Shown here: one piece after another, positions 17,931-28,043 of the stretch
Layout of the letters: every line of letters begins with the position of its first letter
Numbering within the stretch: position 1 is the first letter of the stretch
Source of the DNA: CBDCMJ01 sp965224325
Lineage (GTDB): Bacteria; Chloroflexota; Dehalococcoidia; Lucifugimonadales; UBA3495
Assembly: GCA_965224325.1 (NCBI GenBank)
Contig: CBDCYT010000012.1
Span: 124,001-188,000 of the forward strand
Length of the DNA stretch: 64,000 nucleotides
Direction of reading: 5' to 3'
The notes under the pieces: generated by a model
What the model was told of the DNA's origin: nothing
The model's database searches: none
The model's input: only the letters and a program-made list of their open reading frames with translations
Translations under genes and position numbers: made by a program

Positions 17931-18344
17931 ATGTACGACAAACCGATGATCAGCCTGGAACAGGCCCAAGCCGCCATTACGGCGATGATCGCCGACTCCA
18001 ACAGGGACCCCGACCGGCGAAAAGTCGACATAGCGGTGGTTGACGATGCCGGCAACCTGTTGGCATACGCTCGGATGGACAGGTGTTTGAGGCCCACTTA
18101 CGCTATACGGAAGGCATACACCGCCGCGACGCGCTCCATGGACACCGCGGCGTTCGCCGACCAACTGAGCGCCTCGGGCAGCACGATAGAGTCCTACGGA
18201 GACCCCCAGTTGGTCTCGATTCCGGGAGGCGTAACCGTCTTTCATCAAGGGGTCGTGGTCGGCGCCATCGGAGTTGGGGGACTGCCCAGCGGGCTGGACG
18301 ACCAAGCCATAGCCAGGGCCGGGGCTGAGGCCCTGGGAATCTAG
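17931..18344 (+). CDS. GlcG/HbpS-like (DUF336) protein
   Basis: 137 aa. ISLEQAQAAITAMIADSN opens the domain; VDIAVVDDAGNLLAYARMD, then YAIRKAYTAATRS and the closing GAIGVGGLPSGLDDQAIARA are the family hallmarks. Members bind heme or corrinoid-like ligands or sit in glycolate and alcohol catabolic clusters. It lies divergent from the GMC oxidoreductase pseudogene, so a joint catabolic role is possible. Complete. Confidence 0.85.
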   Translation: MYDKPMISLEQAQAAITAMIADSNRDPDRRKVDIAVVDDAGNLLAYARMDRCLRPTYAIRKAYTAATRSMDTAAFADQLSASGSTIESYGDPQLVSIPGGVTVFHQGVVVGAIGVGGLPSGLDDQAIARAGAEALGI

Positions 18345-18369
18345 CCCCGGCTGGCAACCGAAAATCAAA

Positions 18370-18396
18370 CGGGGCCTCCTGACAGGATGGGCCCCG
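18370..18396 (+). terminator. hairpin after the GlcG-like gene
   Basis: CGGGGCC-TCCT-GAC-AGGA-TG-GGCCCCG is a near-perfect stem 25 nt after the stop codon. There is no T tract, so it may be a weak or Rho-assisted terminator. Confidence 0.5.
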
Positions 18397-18438
18397 CTAT
18401 TCCGGATTGCCTGCTTGGCGGTCTGTAGGCGATTAGGG

Positions 18439-18701
18439 CCTGTTCACACTACGATGTATGTTTTCAGGCTCTCTCGACTGTCATTCCGAAACGGAGCGGA
18501 GCGCAGTGAGGAATCTCAAGTCCTTGTTCTCGAGCCAAGCTGTCCAGGAGCAACGCGCCGGCAAGCGGGGCTCGGTTGCTTGAATAGCGCCGCCACTTCC
18601 ACCAAGCTGCTTGGATTCCCCCTCCGGTCGGAATGACATGTGGGGTGCGGTCGGAATGACATCTTGGGTGGCTTCGGTTGGACCGCTCTAGTGTGGACAC
18701 C
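18439..18701 (-). mobile_element. terminal-repeat element family 2, copy B (263 bp, inverted)
   Basis: Starts TGTTCACACTACGATGTA and ends TAGTGTGGACACC. It is the reverse complement of copy A at 15300 across most of its length. The extra ~20 bp is a local duplication of CGGTCGGAATGACAT. The two copies bracket the GMC/DinB/GlcG segment. Confidence 0.75.
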
Positions 18702-18719
18702 GCATAACCGGGTCCGCGT

Positions 18720-19199
18720 TCAGTCCGAGGCGATCAGGTTTTCCTTGATGGCCTGGCCTCGGAGGTCGCCTTGCTGTTCGAGGTGGGACCGGATGACGGC
18801 TACGGCCGATCGAAGCATGGCCGGCTCCACCGCCTGGGCGGCCGGCCCGTGCGCGGCCTCCTCCAGCAGTTCCGCCGTCTTGTCTCCCAGGTGTCCCAGC
18901 GACCAAGCAACCTGGTTCTCGACGCCGCTCAACCCTTCGGGGAAGTCCCGGCGGGAGGCGCCAGGGGCACCGGAGCGGTCATAGCCGCCCCCGTGCCAGT
19001 GGCCCAGTTGGTCGTGGCAGTCGAACCGCAGCACCTCTTCGTTGCCGACGTCGACCCCAATCGTCGGCCCGCCGCAACCCATGCCGCTGATGGTCAGCAC
19101 CCGTACGGGCCACACGTAGGCCGTCACCTGCCCGTCGGATGAGATAGGAACGTGCAGCGCGTCCCCAAGGTATTGTTCGCCCGGTCGTTTGGTTGCCAT
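18720..19199 (-). CDS. hypothetical protein, unknown family
   Basis: 159 aa from ATG (GGGAG 12 nt upstream); the frame extends four codons further up to another ATG without a better site. N-terminal half beta-rich (QVTAYVWPVRVLTISGMGC), followed by a His/Gly-rich run (FDCHDQLGHWHGGGYDR) and a helical C-terminus (DKTAELLEEAAHG, RSAVAVIRSHLEQQG). The DCHDQLGHWH cluster could bind metal. I recognise no family. Confidence 0.6.
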   Translation of the reverse strand: MATKRPGEQYLGDALHVPISSDGQVTAYVWPVRVLTISGMGCGGPTIGVDVGNEEVLRFDCHDQLGHWHGGGYDRSGAPGASRRDFPEGLSGVENQVAWSLGHLGDKTAELLEEAAHGPAAQAVEPAMLRSAVAVIRSHLEQQGDLRGQAIKENLIASD

Positions 19200-19431
19200 A
19201 CTTGTTCGCACTCCCTGGTTGTGTCCGGAATGTCACCCTGAAAATATCACATAGGGCGGCCCGACCTCAATGGGCGCGGACGTCATCCTCCGCGTCGGAA
19301 GCTTCTGCGCCGGTCAGAAGGAAGTCTTCGAAGAGCCTGTTATGGGGGCCTGCTTCGGTGCCGGCTGCGGGTTGATGACGTTGCTGGCCTGTTCGACGAT
19401 AAACGTTTCCCCCTCCGGATAAAGTCGGTGA

Positions 19432-19512
19432 CTAGTACTCAGCCAACTTGGTTTTGGGAGTTGTTTAAGAAAGGGGCCAATTGAGCTATCCTGCCTGGTG
19501 GAAAGTGTTCAT
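19432..19512 (+). mobile_element. solo left end of an IS630-type element
   Basis: CTAGTACTCAGCCAACTTGG and the following ~60 bp parallel the left end of IS630 copy 4 at 48653 (TTTGTTTAAGAA, CAATTGAGCTATCCTGCCTG). No transposase frame follows; it runs directly into the 3' side of the ISNCY-like pseudogene. Confidence 0.6.
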
Positions 19513-20601
19513 GTCGGTTAGGCAATAGCGACGAAACTCTGCGGTACTCTTGGAAAGTTGATTTGGACGGAATCGAGGTTTAAGCTGTTTGAACGACTTC
19601 AACAGCTTCACAAACGCCCTTCGTCCAAACAGAACATGCTTCAAGCGCAGCTCCGGGTCCATGGGGCGGAGAGCGGGCTCAGCGCACCGTGCCGGGACTC
19701 GAAAACGCCGGTTGTATCGCTACAGGAATTGCACCAACACGGCCTTGGCCTCTTCCACGATGGTTGCTCCGGCCAGCCGGAGTTCCGTGATCAACGGGCC
19801 CTGAAAGGTTCCAGCCGTCCGCTCCACCCGACCCTTTGGCTGAGGTGACAGGGCGAATATCAGTTGTATTCCCGGCTCCTCCATGGCCCGGCCGAACTGG
19901 GTTGGCATGTCGGCCGGCTGTTATTCCGAGCGGTGCTTCAAGACGGGGTGGCGATCGGTGTACAGGGCGAGGGGAATGCCGCGGCGCTGAATCAGCTCCT
20001 GGAGCAACAGCAAATAACTGAGGCTGTCCTCCCGCTCGCAGAACCTGGCACTCGCCACGCAACCGGTGGCATCGTCCACGGCGAAGAGCAGGGCGAACTG
20101 TGGTCCATCCTCGCCCAGCCAACGGTGATGACCGCCGTCCAACTGGATCAGCATGCCCTCCCTAGGCATCCGCTGACGCCACACCCGGTGCTTGGGAGGG
20201 GGTCTTCCTTTTGGACTGTTCAACCCGGCGTTCACCAGGATGCGCCGCAGGGTGGTCCTGCCGATATCGATGCCTTCACGTTCGGCCAGCAACTCTGAGA
20301 GATGGGTGTGGTTGGCCTCGCCATACCGGGTGCTGGCCAGGCGCAGCACATCGACCGTCACTGCCTCTGCCGTGGCGTTGGCAGGCTTGCGGCCCCGATT
20401 GCCATGAGCCAGTGCGGTTGCTCCCTCCTCCCTGTATGCCGCCAGCAGCCTTCTGACATGGCGTACACTCACTCCAATGAGCGCAGCCGCCTGATCTGCC
20501 GTGATCTGTTCCGTCAGCAAGCTGTTGAGAATCTGAAGCCTTCTTTGTTCTTTCTGAGGCAACGTCAACGTCTCCATCATGAGGACGTTTTCGCTGAACA
20601 C
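19513..20601 (-). pseudogene. ISNCY-like transposase, broken
   Basis: The N-terminal frame (19921-20601) has an HTH (ITADQAAALIGVSVRHVRRL) and the rve core start (MLIQLDGGHHRWLGEDGPQF, LFAVDDATG, ALYTDRHPVLKH). After a shift near 19925 the frame continues QFGRAMEEPGIQLIFALSPQ, KGRVERTAGTFQG. Another stop occurs near 19720. The last part reads LKPRFRPNQLSKSTAEFRRY, which recurs at 42601-42669. Two repeats with CAGCATAAATGTC (20640-20690) mark its upstream end. Confidence 0.65.
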
Positions 20602-20636
20602 TTAGGGAGGACTTAATCGCTGAACAACAACATTGT

Positions 20637-20690
20637 CGAAGGCCAGCATAAATGTCCAGCTTAGTGTTCAGCATAAATGTCACTCTGTTA
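20637..20690 (-). repeat. terminal repeats of ISNCY-like element
   Basis: GGCCAGCATAAATGTCC and TTCAGCATAAATGTCAC lie 20 bp apart, upstream of the transposase start. A similar pair sits inside the IS21 copy 1 end (10232-10287), and a weaker one inside the IS21 copy at 63222. Confidence 0.55.
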
Positions 20691-20771
20691 TGCCGCCACT
20701 GTATCAGATGTTGAAGCAGTGAGAGCCGGGCGGGACCTCCGCCCTGGAGGGCCGTCGGCATCCATGTACGC

Positions 20772-22423
20772 ATTGCCTCAATAATAACGTTACCCGCGCT
20801 GAGTAGTTGCCTCAAATAAAATGTTACCGAAAAGTCGGGAGTCAGCCACGTGGGTGGAGGCTTGAGTAAGATGGCAAAGCAGGAGTTGCTGGAACAATAC
20901 GGGACCGTTACCGAGAGTGCTCCAAGAAGGACAAGAGCCGGATCCTTGATGAGTTCATTGCCGTAACTGGACACCACCGCAAGCACGGCATCAGGCTGCT
21001 GGGACAACTCGGCGGCGGTGAAGATGCACCTCGTCCGGTACGAGGCCGGCGCATTTATGATCAGGCGATGAGAGAGGCGGTGATCGTAATCTGGGAAGCA
21101 GCTGACCGGATCTGCGGAAAACGCCTGAGGGCGGCGCTGCCTCATCTGGTGGAGTCCATGGAGCGGCATGGTCATCTGGATCTGGATCCCGAGGTGCGTA
21201 CACGGCTGCTGTCTGCCAGCGCAGCCACCCTGGACCGGTTACTGAAACCCATTCGTCCCACGGCGGGCAGCCGGCGCAGACGCCGGCGACGGCATTCGAT
21301 GAGCAAACGCGTGCCGGTCCGCACCTGCAATGACTGGGACCGGCCGCCGCCGGATTTCCTGGAGATCGACCTGGTGGCGCACTGCGGCGGTCCCCTGTCT
21401 GGGTCAGTCATCCACAGCCTGGTGGCCACGGACATCTGCTCCGGCTGGACCGAGGCGGTTCCCCTTCTGGCCAGGGAACAATCCCTGGTGGTGGCAGGGC
21501 TGGAGGCCATCGGTCAGCGTTTGCCCTTCCCCGTCCTCGGTATCGACGCCGGCAACGATAGCGTGTTCATCAACGAAACGTTGGTCCAGTACTGCGCCGA
21601 CCGGGGCATCGAATTCACCCGTTCCCGGGCGTACCGCAGCAATGACCAAGCGTGGATTGAGCAGAAGAACGGTTCCGTCGTACGACACTTCGTCGGCTAT
21701 GACCGTTACTCCGGCCAGGTCGCCGGACAGACCATGGCCTATCTCTACGAGGCGCTGCGTTTGTACGTGAATTTCTTCCAGCCCTCATTCAAGCTGATCG
21801 ACAAGACTCGGGACGGCGCCACCACCGTCAAGCGCTACAGCCAGCCCACCACGCCCTGCGACCGGTTCATCCAGCACGATACAACCGGCGATGAGATGAT
21901 GGCTGCGCTGCAGACGTACCGGGCCAAGCTGGATCCGGTGCTACTGCTGCATAGCATCCGTGAGGCCCAGCCGGCTCTGGTGGCAGCGACTTCTCCGGAA
22001 GTGCGGGAAACAGCGGGAGAAAGCCTCGAGCGTTTTCTCGCCAAGTTCCCCGGCCTGTGGCGCCAGGGTGAGGTCCGCCCAACCCACGCGGCGAGAGTGC
22101 GAGCGCCGCGGCACTGGCGGACCCGTAAAGATCCCTTCGAGGGTGTTTGGGGCGACGTGCTGGTTTGGTTGCAGGTCGAGCCGGATACGACTGGTAAGTC
22201 ACTGATGGCTCGGTTGCGGCCGGAACACCCGGACCGGTTCGCCGCGGCGCAGTTGCGAACCATGCAACGCCGGGTGAAGGAGTGGCGCAGCATTATGGCC
22301 ACAAACCTCGTTTATGCTTCGCCCGCCGTAAGCTCGGCGGCACCCAGTAAACTGCCGGAACTGGCACTGGTTGGAGCGGATCCCAAGTGCTAAAGTTTCG
22401 GTAACATTCTCTGGTGAGGCAAC
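20772..22423 (+). mobile_element. insertion sequence with rve-type transposase
   Basis: The left side carries two copies of TTGCCTCAA-taa-AACGTTACC / AATGTTACC (20773-20795, 20809-20835). The right end carries TTTCGGTAACATT and GTGAGGCAAC in inverse orientation (22397-22423). The right end cuts into the IS5-type remnant that follows. Confidence 0.65.
20871..22393 (+). pseudogene. rve-core (DDE) transposase, one frameshift near the start
   Basis: ATG at 20871 reads MAKQELLEQY and then shifts near 20900 into RDRYRECSKKDKSRILDEFI and VTGHHRKHGIRLLGQLG, which joins the main frame (21068-22393). The core has PPPDFLEIDLVAHCG (first Asp), LGIDAGNDSVFINETLV (second Asp) and AWIEQKNGSVVRHFVGYDRY (Glu). 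About 505 aa when joined. It resembles ISNCY/IS481-like integrase-core transposases with a long C-terminal extension; exact family not certain. Confidence 0.7.
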
Positions 22424-23056
22424 AGGCTGTCCATGACCGCTGCCAGCTGTGGCGGAAGGCCGGGGTTTTTGAGCGGCTGTGGCGGCAAGGCCTGCTGGAG
22501 TATGACGCCTTGCATGGCATTGATTGGGAATGGCAATCGATGGGCGGGGCCATGACCAAGGCTCCCCTTGGGGGGTGAGGCTACTGGACCCAACCCCACG
22601 GACCGGGACAAGAAGGGGGTCAAACGCTCCTTGCTGACTGAAGGGAAAGGCATCCCCATCGGCATTGCCGTGGCGGGAGCCAACCGTCACGACATGAAAC
22701 TTGTGGCGGCCACCCTGGAATCCATGGCCATTGACCGGCCCGAACCCACGGAGGACCGGCCACAGAACATCTGCTTGAACAAGGGGGTACAATTACCCTC
22801 AGATAGAAGAGTTGGTGGCCCAGTGGGGATATACGGCCCACATAGTGAGCCGGGGGGAAGAGAAACGGGCTAGGGAAGAGATACTGGGTTGCCGGGCGCG
22901 GCGTTGCGTGGTGGAGCGGACCCACTCCTGGCTGAACCGGTTTCGGCGTCTGCTGATCTGCTGGGAAAAAGACGTGGAGAACTATCTCGGCATGTTGCAT
23001 TTAGCCTGCGCCTGGATTAGCTTTAGGGCTGCCGAGGTTATCGGATAGCCTCTTAA
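22424..23056 (+). pseudogene. IS5-type transposase remnant, 5' truncated
   Basis: Continues a protein like that at 30602: WRKAGVFERLWRQGLLEYDA, GIDWEWQSMGGAMTKAPLGG, then a shift to GVKRSLLTEGKGIPIGIAVA and GANRHDMKL, another shift near 22800 and SWLNRFRRLLICWEKDVENY. The right end reads GGATAGCCTC then TTAA, like the complete element's GGATAGGCTC. The 5' third is replaced by the preceding IS. Confidence 0.75.
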
Positions 23057-23079
23057 GGCGCCTCTGAGGAACAACCGCT

Positions 23080-24050
23080 TTGATGCCGACCGTCGGCAAA
23101 GGCTCCCAACTCCGGCGTTGGACTGCCCATTGGGCAGCGCGGACCGCCTTGGCATCGGTGCCGGTTGCGGTTCTGCTGCTGCTGGCATGTGACGATGGGC
23201 CGCCGCCCGTCGATACGTCGAGGCCGATTGATACTCCTCCTCCAACCGAGGGAACTACGACGACTCCAACCGCAATGCCATCACCAACCCCTGTTCCTCA
23301 GACACCAACACCGACATCTTCGCCGACGCCGGAACCTGTTTCCATTCCAGCGCCAACGCCCACACTGATGCCTACTCCCACTTCCACTTCCACCCTGACT
23401 CCCACGCCTATGCCAACTGCCACACTACCGCCAGCACCTATGCCAACCGCCACGTCATCGCCAACATCCACTCCTACCGCCACCCCGACACCCACATCTA
23501 CGCCTACTCACACACCGACCGCTACGCCGGACCCTGTGCTCACAATCCTTGCGGACTATCACCCGACGCTGCGGGAGGCCGTTCTCCACCCCGCGCCGGA
23601 GACGGCGGGGGACAAGGCGTTTCTGGCAGACGGCGAACTGTCAGAGAGCGAGCTGAGAGCCTTGGAACGCGCCCAGAGTGTCTTCGGCATCCCAGCTTTC
23701 TACAATGCTTGGAACTGGATAGGTTGGAGGCGAACGAGGTGCAGGCAGCGCTGTACATGCTCTCCTTCTATGACCCGTACACGGTGGTCAACGACATTAC
23801 GGCAGATCCCGCTGACCCGGAGACAGAGGGCGCCAGGATGACCAAAGCGTTGGATGACTTCGGGGTTTACCCAGGAAGTTGTGTGTACTGCAAGGGCCAG
23901 AAGTATCCCAGGGAGGAGTGGCGGAATTGGAACCCGAACCCCACATTCCATCGGACCAAATTGCTGAACCTAGTCCACCACGCCACTGTCCAAGCCGACA
24001 TGCTCAGCCCATGCGACCTCAACGACTTTTCAGAAGAAGAACTGCTTGCG
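23080..24050 (+). pseudogene. Thr/Pro-repeat lipoprotein, frameshifted and cut by IS630
   Basis: The signal peptide with lipobox VPVAVLLLLAC is followed by ~130 residues of Thr/Pro/Ser repeats (TPTPTS, TPTATP), a cell-wall spacer style common in Chloroflexota. A folded part follows: LTILADYHPTLREAVLHPAP, ELSESELRALERAQSVFG. A shift near 23705 leads to LDRLEANEVQAALYMLSFYD, SCVYCKGQKYPREEWRN and DFSEEELLALV, where IS630 copy 2 begins at CTAG. The C-terminus is absent on the far side. Function unknown; anchored on the outside of the membrane. Confidence 0.7.
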
Positions 24051-25278
24051 CTAGTAGTCGGTCAACTTTGGAATCGAAAGGGTAAAGGCGGTGAAGTTTG
24101 GATCGGGCGTCCTGGGTTTTGAACCGCCACTTGATACCAACTCGGGCGGCGTTGCGCTCCCGCACCAGTGCCTGGACTTCCCTCCCGAGCGCATCCTCGT
24201 CGGGGAGCCGCTGCTTCAGGCAGCAGCGGGACAGCACGCTGAACTCGATTTCCGCCATATTCAACCAACTCCCGTGCTTCGGGGTGTAGTGGAACTCCAG
24301 CCGTTTCGCAATCCGCCGGGCATCGGCCGCTGGGAACGTCTCGTACAGCGACGCCGCGCGGTGGGTGTTGAGATTGTCCAGGACCACCCGCACCACCGGG
24401 ACCTCCGGATAGGCTTCATCCACCAGCCAGCGCATCTGGTGGGCGAAGTCCCCCGTGGTGCGCCGCTGGGTCACCGCCACCTGCCGCCACCCGGCCAGCG
24501 GCTCGCAGGCCAGGAACAGATTGCGGGCGCCTTCCCGCCGGTATTCGTAGTCCTGCCGCAGGGGAAGTCCAGGCCGGGGCGGCAGAGAGGGCCGGGTCTC
24601 CGCCAGCAACTGGGTCGAGGTCTCGTCAAAGCAGACCACCGGACGCTGGGGGTCATACGGTTCGGCGTACAGGTCCAGCACGTCCTCCATGTTGGCCACG
24701 AACTCGGCGCTCACCTTGGGGATGCACCACTCCTGCTTCTGCCACGGCTTGAGAACGTTTTTTTGAGACGCTTACGCACTCCCTCGTGGGACATGGAGGA
24801 CGCCAGCCCCAGTTCCACCACCTTGCCAGCCAGCAGGCGCAGGGTCCAGTGGTCGTGGCCCTCCGGCGCTGGACTGCAGGCCAACGCGATGAGGTGGGCT
24901 TCGCTCCGGTCGTCCAACTTCCGATGCCGGTTGACCTGGCGCCGGTCCCACAGGGCCCCGTCCAACCCCTCCTCGGTAAAGCGCTGCTTAATCCGGTACA
25001 CGGTGCCCAGCGCCACATCCAGCGCCTCGGCCACCTTGGGAGCGGCCCAACTGTCGTCGCTCTTGAGGAGAATCCGCGCCCTGGCGGTCACTCGGGCCGA
25101 GCTTTTCCCAACCCGAATCAGATTCTGGAGTTCTTCCCGTTGTTCCGGCGCCAGCCGCACGGCGTACTTGTCCCTGATCATCACTGCCACCCCCCCATCA
25201 GAACTTCATCCCAAGCAGTATACGACTATCGGCCAGATTCCTGTAGGACTTTCAACATCAAGGTTGACCGACTACTAG
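24051..25278 (-). mobile_element. IS630-family element, copy 2
   Basis: 1228 bp, inverted relative to copy 1 and, as far as I can compare, differing only by a 7-G instead of a 9-G run. Bounded by CTAG on both sides. The left flank is a lipoprotein gene and the right flank a tyrosine recombinase, so the flanks do not belong together and a deletion or recombination has occurred. Confidence 0.88.
24058..25190 (-). CDS. IS630 transposase, copy 2 (two frames, A7 slip)
   Basis: OrfA at 24711-25190 (GTG start) and orfB ending at the SKVD position near 24060 encode the same residues as copy 1, including VVCFDETSTQLL, VVLDNLNTH and NMAEIEFSVL. In this copy the second frame has no stop inside the element and reads about 13 codons into the flanking lipoprotein gene (stop at 24019). 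The two frames meet at the A7 run near 24756-24766. Confidence 0.85.
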
Positions 25279-26030
25279 GGCGAAAGCCGGTTTCGTCCAT
25301 TGTTCCAGCGGATGTGATTGCAGTTGTTACCCCTATAGCTCTGGAGAAGCCGTCAACGGGGCGCAAGGTGAGGGCCTTGATCTCCCAGGTTTTCAAGTGG
25401 GTCGTTGCTGCTGGCCATATAACCCACAATCCGGCGGATTCCAACATAAGCCCCGCCCTGCCCAAGTTAGCCACAAAACAGCATCATGCCGCACTGCCTT
25501 TCACTGAGGTCGCCGGGGCCATCCAGACCATCCGACACTCCAGGGCTTGGCTGGGGACCAAGCTACTCTTGGAATTTACCATTCTAACCGCTTGCCGGAG
25601 CGGGGAGGGCCGGTTAGCGGACTGGAGCGAGATCGACCTGCAAGCGGGCTTGTGGACGATTCCGGGGCATCGCATGAAGTCTGGGCGGCCTCACGTTATC
25701 CCGTTGTCGCCACGGGCGCGTGAAATCCTGGCCGAAGCCAAGCCGCTCCGTGGTGGCACAGGGTTCATCTTCCCGTCGGCCCAAGACAAGGCGCCATCTG
25801 ATAACACCTTGTCCAAGCTGTTAAGAGAGAATGGTATCAAATGCGTGGTCCACGGTTTCCGGTCTAGCTTCCGGGATTGGTGCGCGCACGCTAACGTTGA
25901 CCGGCAGGTAGCCGAAAGTGCCTTGGCCCACGCGGTGGGGGATGCTACCGAGGCTGCCTATCTCAGAAGCGATTTGCTGGCCCTGAGGCGGTCCGCAATG
26001 ACGGCTTGGAGCGAGTATTTGTTGGAATAG
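25279..26030 (+). pseudogene. tyrosine recombinase (phage/P4-type integrase), N-terminally truncated
   Basis: The surviving ~250 residues hold part of the core-binding domain (ALISQVFKWVVAAGHITHNP) and a complete catalytic domain: Arg in LTACRSGEGRLADW, Lys-beta turn GRPHVIPLS, HGFRSSFRDW (HxxR), LAHAVGD (His), and the Tyr in TEAAYLRSD. Such enzymes insert islands at tRNA or other att sites. IS630 copy 2 has removed the start. Confidence 0.8.
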
Positions 26031-26088
26031 CACACATCATTTCAGGACCGCCGCAATTTCCTGCAAAGGACGCCCTCCGGCTGGAGCC

Positions 26089-26433
26089 ATTAGCTTCGAC
26101 GCCGTGAAACACCTGGTGCTGTGCCAATTGGAGGGTCGGCCGCCCCGGCTGGATCTGGAGCTCTATCCCTACCTGCCCCGAGTGCGGGTGAGCACCACGT
26201 CCGCCGGGGACTACATGACTCTCCTGTCGGGGAGAGCGGCATGAGCCAGCGATCCACGCTGCTGCTGGAACACCACCTAAAGGAGCTGAAGCTGCCCAGC
26301 TTCCTCAGGGAGTACGACAAGATGGCCGCGCAGTGCGCCGCCGAGGGTGTGGATCATCCCCAGTACCTGCTCAGGCTGGCGGAACTGGAACTCATCGACC
26401 GCCATCAGCGCATGGTGGAGCGGCGGATCCGGG
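26089..26433 (+). mobile_element. IS21 internal fragment (istA tail and istB start)
   Basis: The end of istA (SFDAVKHLVLCQLEGRPPRL ... MTLLSGRAA, stop 26242-26244) and the first 64-65 codons of istB (ATG 26241, ATGA overlap) match IS21 copy 2. The IS21 similarity stops at ERRIRA, where histidine kinase sequence begins in frame. No IS21 terminus is present on either side. Confidence 0.8.
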
Positions 26434-28043
26434 CTAAGGTGCTGAGCTCAGGCGAGACGGTGCGGGCCGAGGAGTTCGTCATTGAGGTTCGCGACGGCGG
26501 GTCGGTCACCACCGTGGTCAACGCCACGCCCATATGGTCAGAGGATGGCGAAGTAGAGTCGGTCGTCGTGACCCTGCAGGATATGACGCCCTTGGAGGAT
26601 CTGGAGCGGCAGCGGGCCGAGTTCCTGGGCATGGTGAGCCACGAGCTCCGGGCGCCGCTGACCTCCATCAAGGGGTCCGCAGACACCCTGCTGGAATCCT
26701 CGCCGGATCTGGACCCCGCAGAGATGGCGCAGTTCCACCGCATCATCCGTGACCAGTCCGAGAACATGCGGTACCTGATCAGCGACCTGCTGGACGTGGC
26801 TCGCATCGAAACGGGCACGCTGCCGGTGGCCCCGGAACCCACGGAGGTCGTCTACTTGGTTGACGAGGCCAGGAACAGGTTCTTGAGCGGCGGGGGCAGG
26901 AACAACCTGCACATCGACCTTCCGCCGGACCTGCCCCCGGTCATGGCGGACAGGAGACGCATCGTCCAAGTGCTGAACAACCTGTTGTCCAACGCGGCCA
27001 GGCACTCTCAGGAGCCGTCCCCCATGCAGGTGAGTCTCGCCCTGGAGGGAACTCACGTGACATTCTCCGTGGCCGACGAGGGCCGCGGCGTGCCGGCCGA
27101 ACGCTTGCCGCACCTGTTCAGGAAGTTCTCCCGGCTCGAAGGAGAGGACCGGCAGCGTGACCCTGGCGGGGCTGGCATAGGCCTTGCCATCTGTAAGGGA
27201 ATCGTGGAAGCCCACGGGGGCCGCATCTGGGCGGAGAGCGACGGACCGGGCCTCGGGAGTCGGTTCACCTTTACTATTCCTGCGGCCAAGGAGGTCGCAA
27301 CCCGGACCTTTCCCCCATCCTCTGCCCGTCGTCAATCTGAAAGGGACCGGACGCGTATTCTCGCGGTGGACGACGATCCCCAGATGCTGCGGTATGTCCG
27401 GCACGCGCTATCTAAGGCGGGCTACGCGCCCATCGTGACCGGAGACCCGGAGGAGGTCACCCACCTGGTGGTGGAGGAAGAACCCCACCTGGTGCTGCTC
27501 GACCTGATGCTGCCGGGCAGCGACGGAATCAAGCTGATGGAAGACATCCTCGATATTGCCGACGTGCCGGTCACCTTCCTGTCCGTGTACGGCAAGGACG
27601 AGCTTGTTGCCAGGGTACTCGACATGGGTGCGGCGGACTACGTGGTCAAGCCCTTCTCCCCGACGGAGCTGGCGGCCAGGATCAGAGCGGCCCTGCGCAA
27701 ACGGGCGGTGCCCGATCCGGCCGTGCCTGCCGAACCCTATCTGCTCGGAGACCTGTCCGTTGACTATGCCCTACGCAGGGTGGCGGTTGCCTGACGTACG
27801 GTCGACTTGACCGACATGGAGTACCGGATGCTCGTCGAGCTTTCGGTCAACGCGGGCCGGGTGCTGACCCACGATCAGCTGATGCAACGGGTCTGGGGCA
27901 TAGGGGGGTCCGGGGACTCTGGGCCAGTGCGCACCATCGTGAAGAGGCTGCGCAGCAAGCTGGGCGACGACGCGAACAGTCCCACGTACATCTTCACCGA
28001 GCCCCGCGTCGGCTACCGCATGGCGAAGGCGAGGCCACCATGA
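26241..28043 (+). pseudogene. IstB-histidine kinase-receiver-winged helix chimera with internal TGA
   Basis: From the istB ATG the frame stays open: residues 1-65 IstB; about 66-125 a PAS-like part (SVTTVVNATPIWSEDGEVES); HisKA with phospho-accepting His134 (GMVSHELRAPLTSIKGS); HATPase (NNLLSNAARHS; DEGRGVP; GGAGIGLAIC); receiver (RILAVDDDPQM; LVLLDLMLPGSDG; VVKPFSP). TGA at 27792-27794 interrupts it, but the same frame continues as an OmpR-type winged helix (TVDLTDMEYRMLVELSVNAG ... EPRVGYRM). Homologues would have Gly or Arg there. The sensory N-terminus was lost to the IS21 insertion. Probably nonfunctional as a regulator, though kinase and receiver domains remain translatable. Confidence 0.75.

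Noticed and set aside
24091..25278. Open frame of ~395 codons antisense to the IS630 transposase
   Set aside because: It mirrors the transposase on the other strand; the same shadow occurs at 4082-5239. No independent start or family motif.
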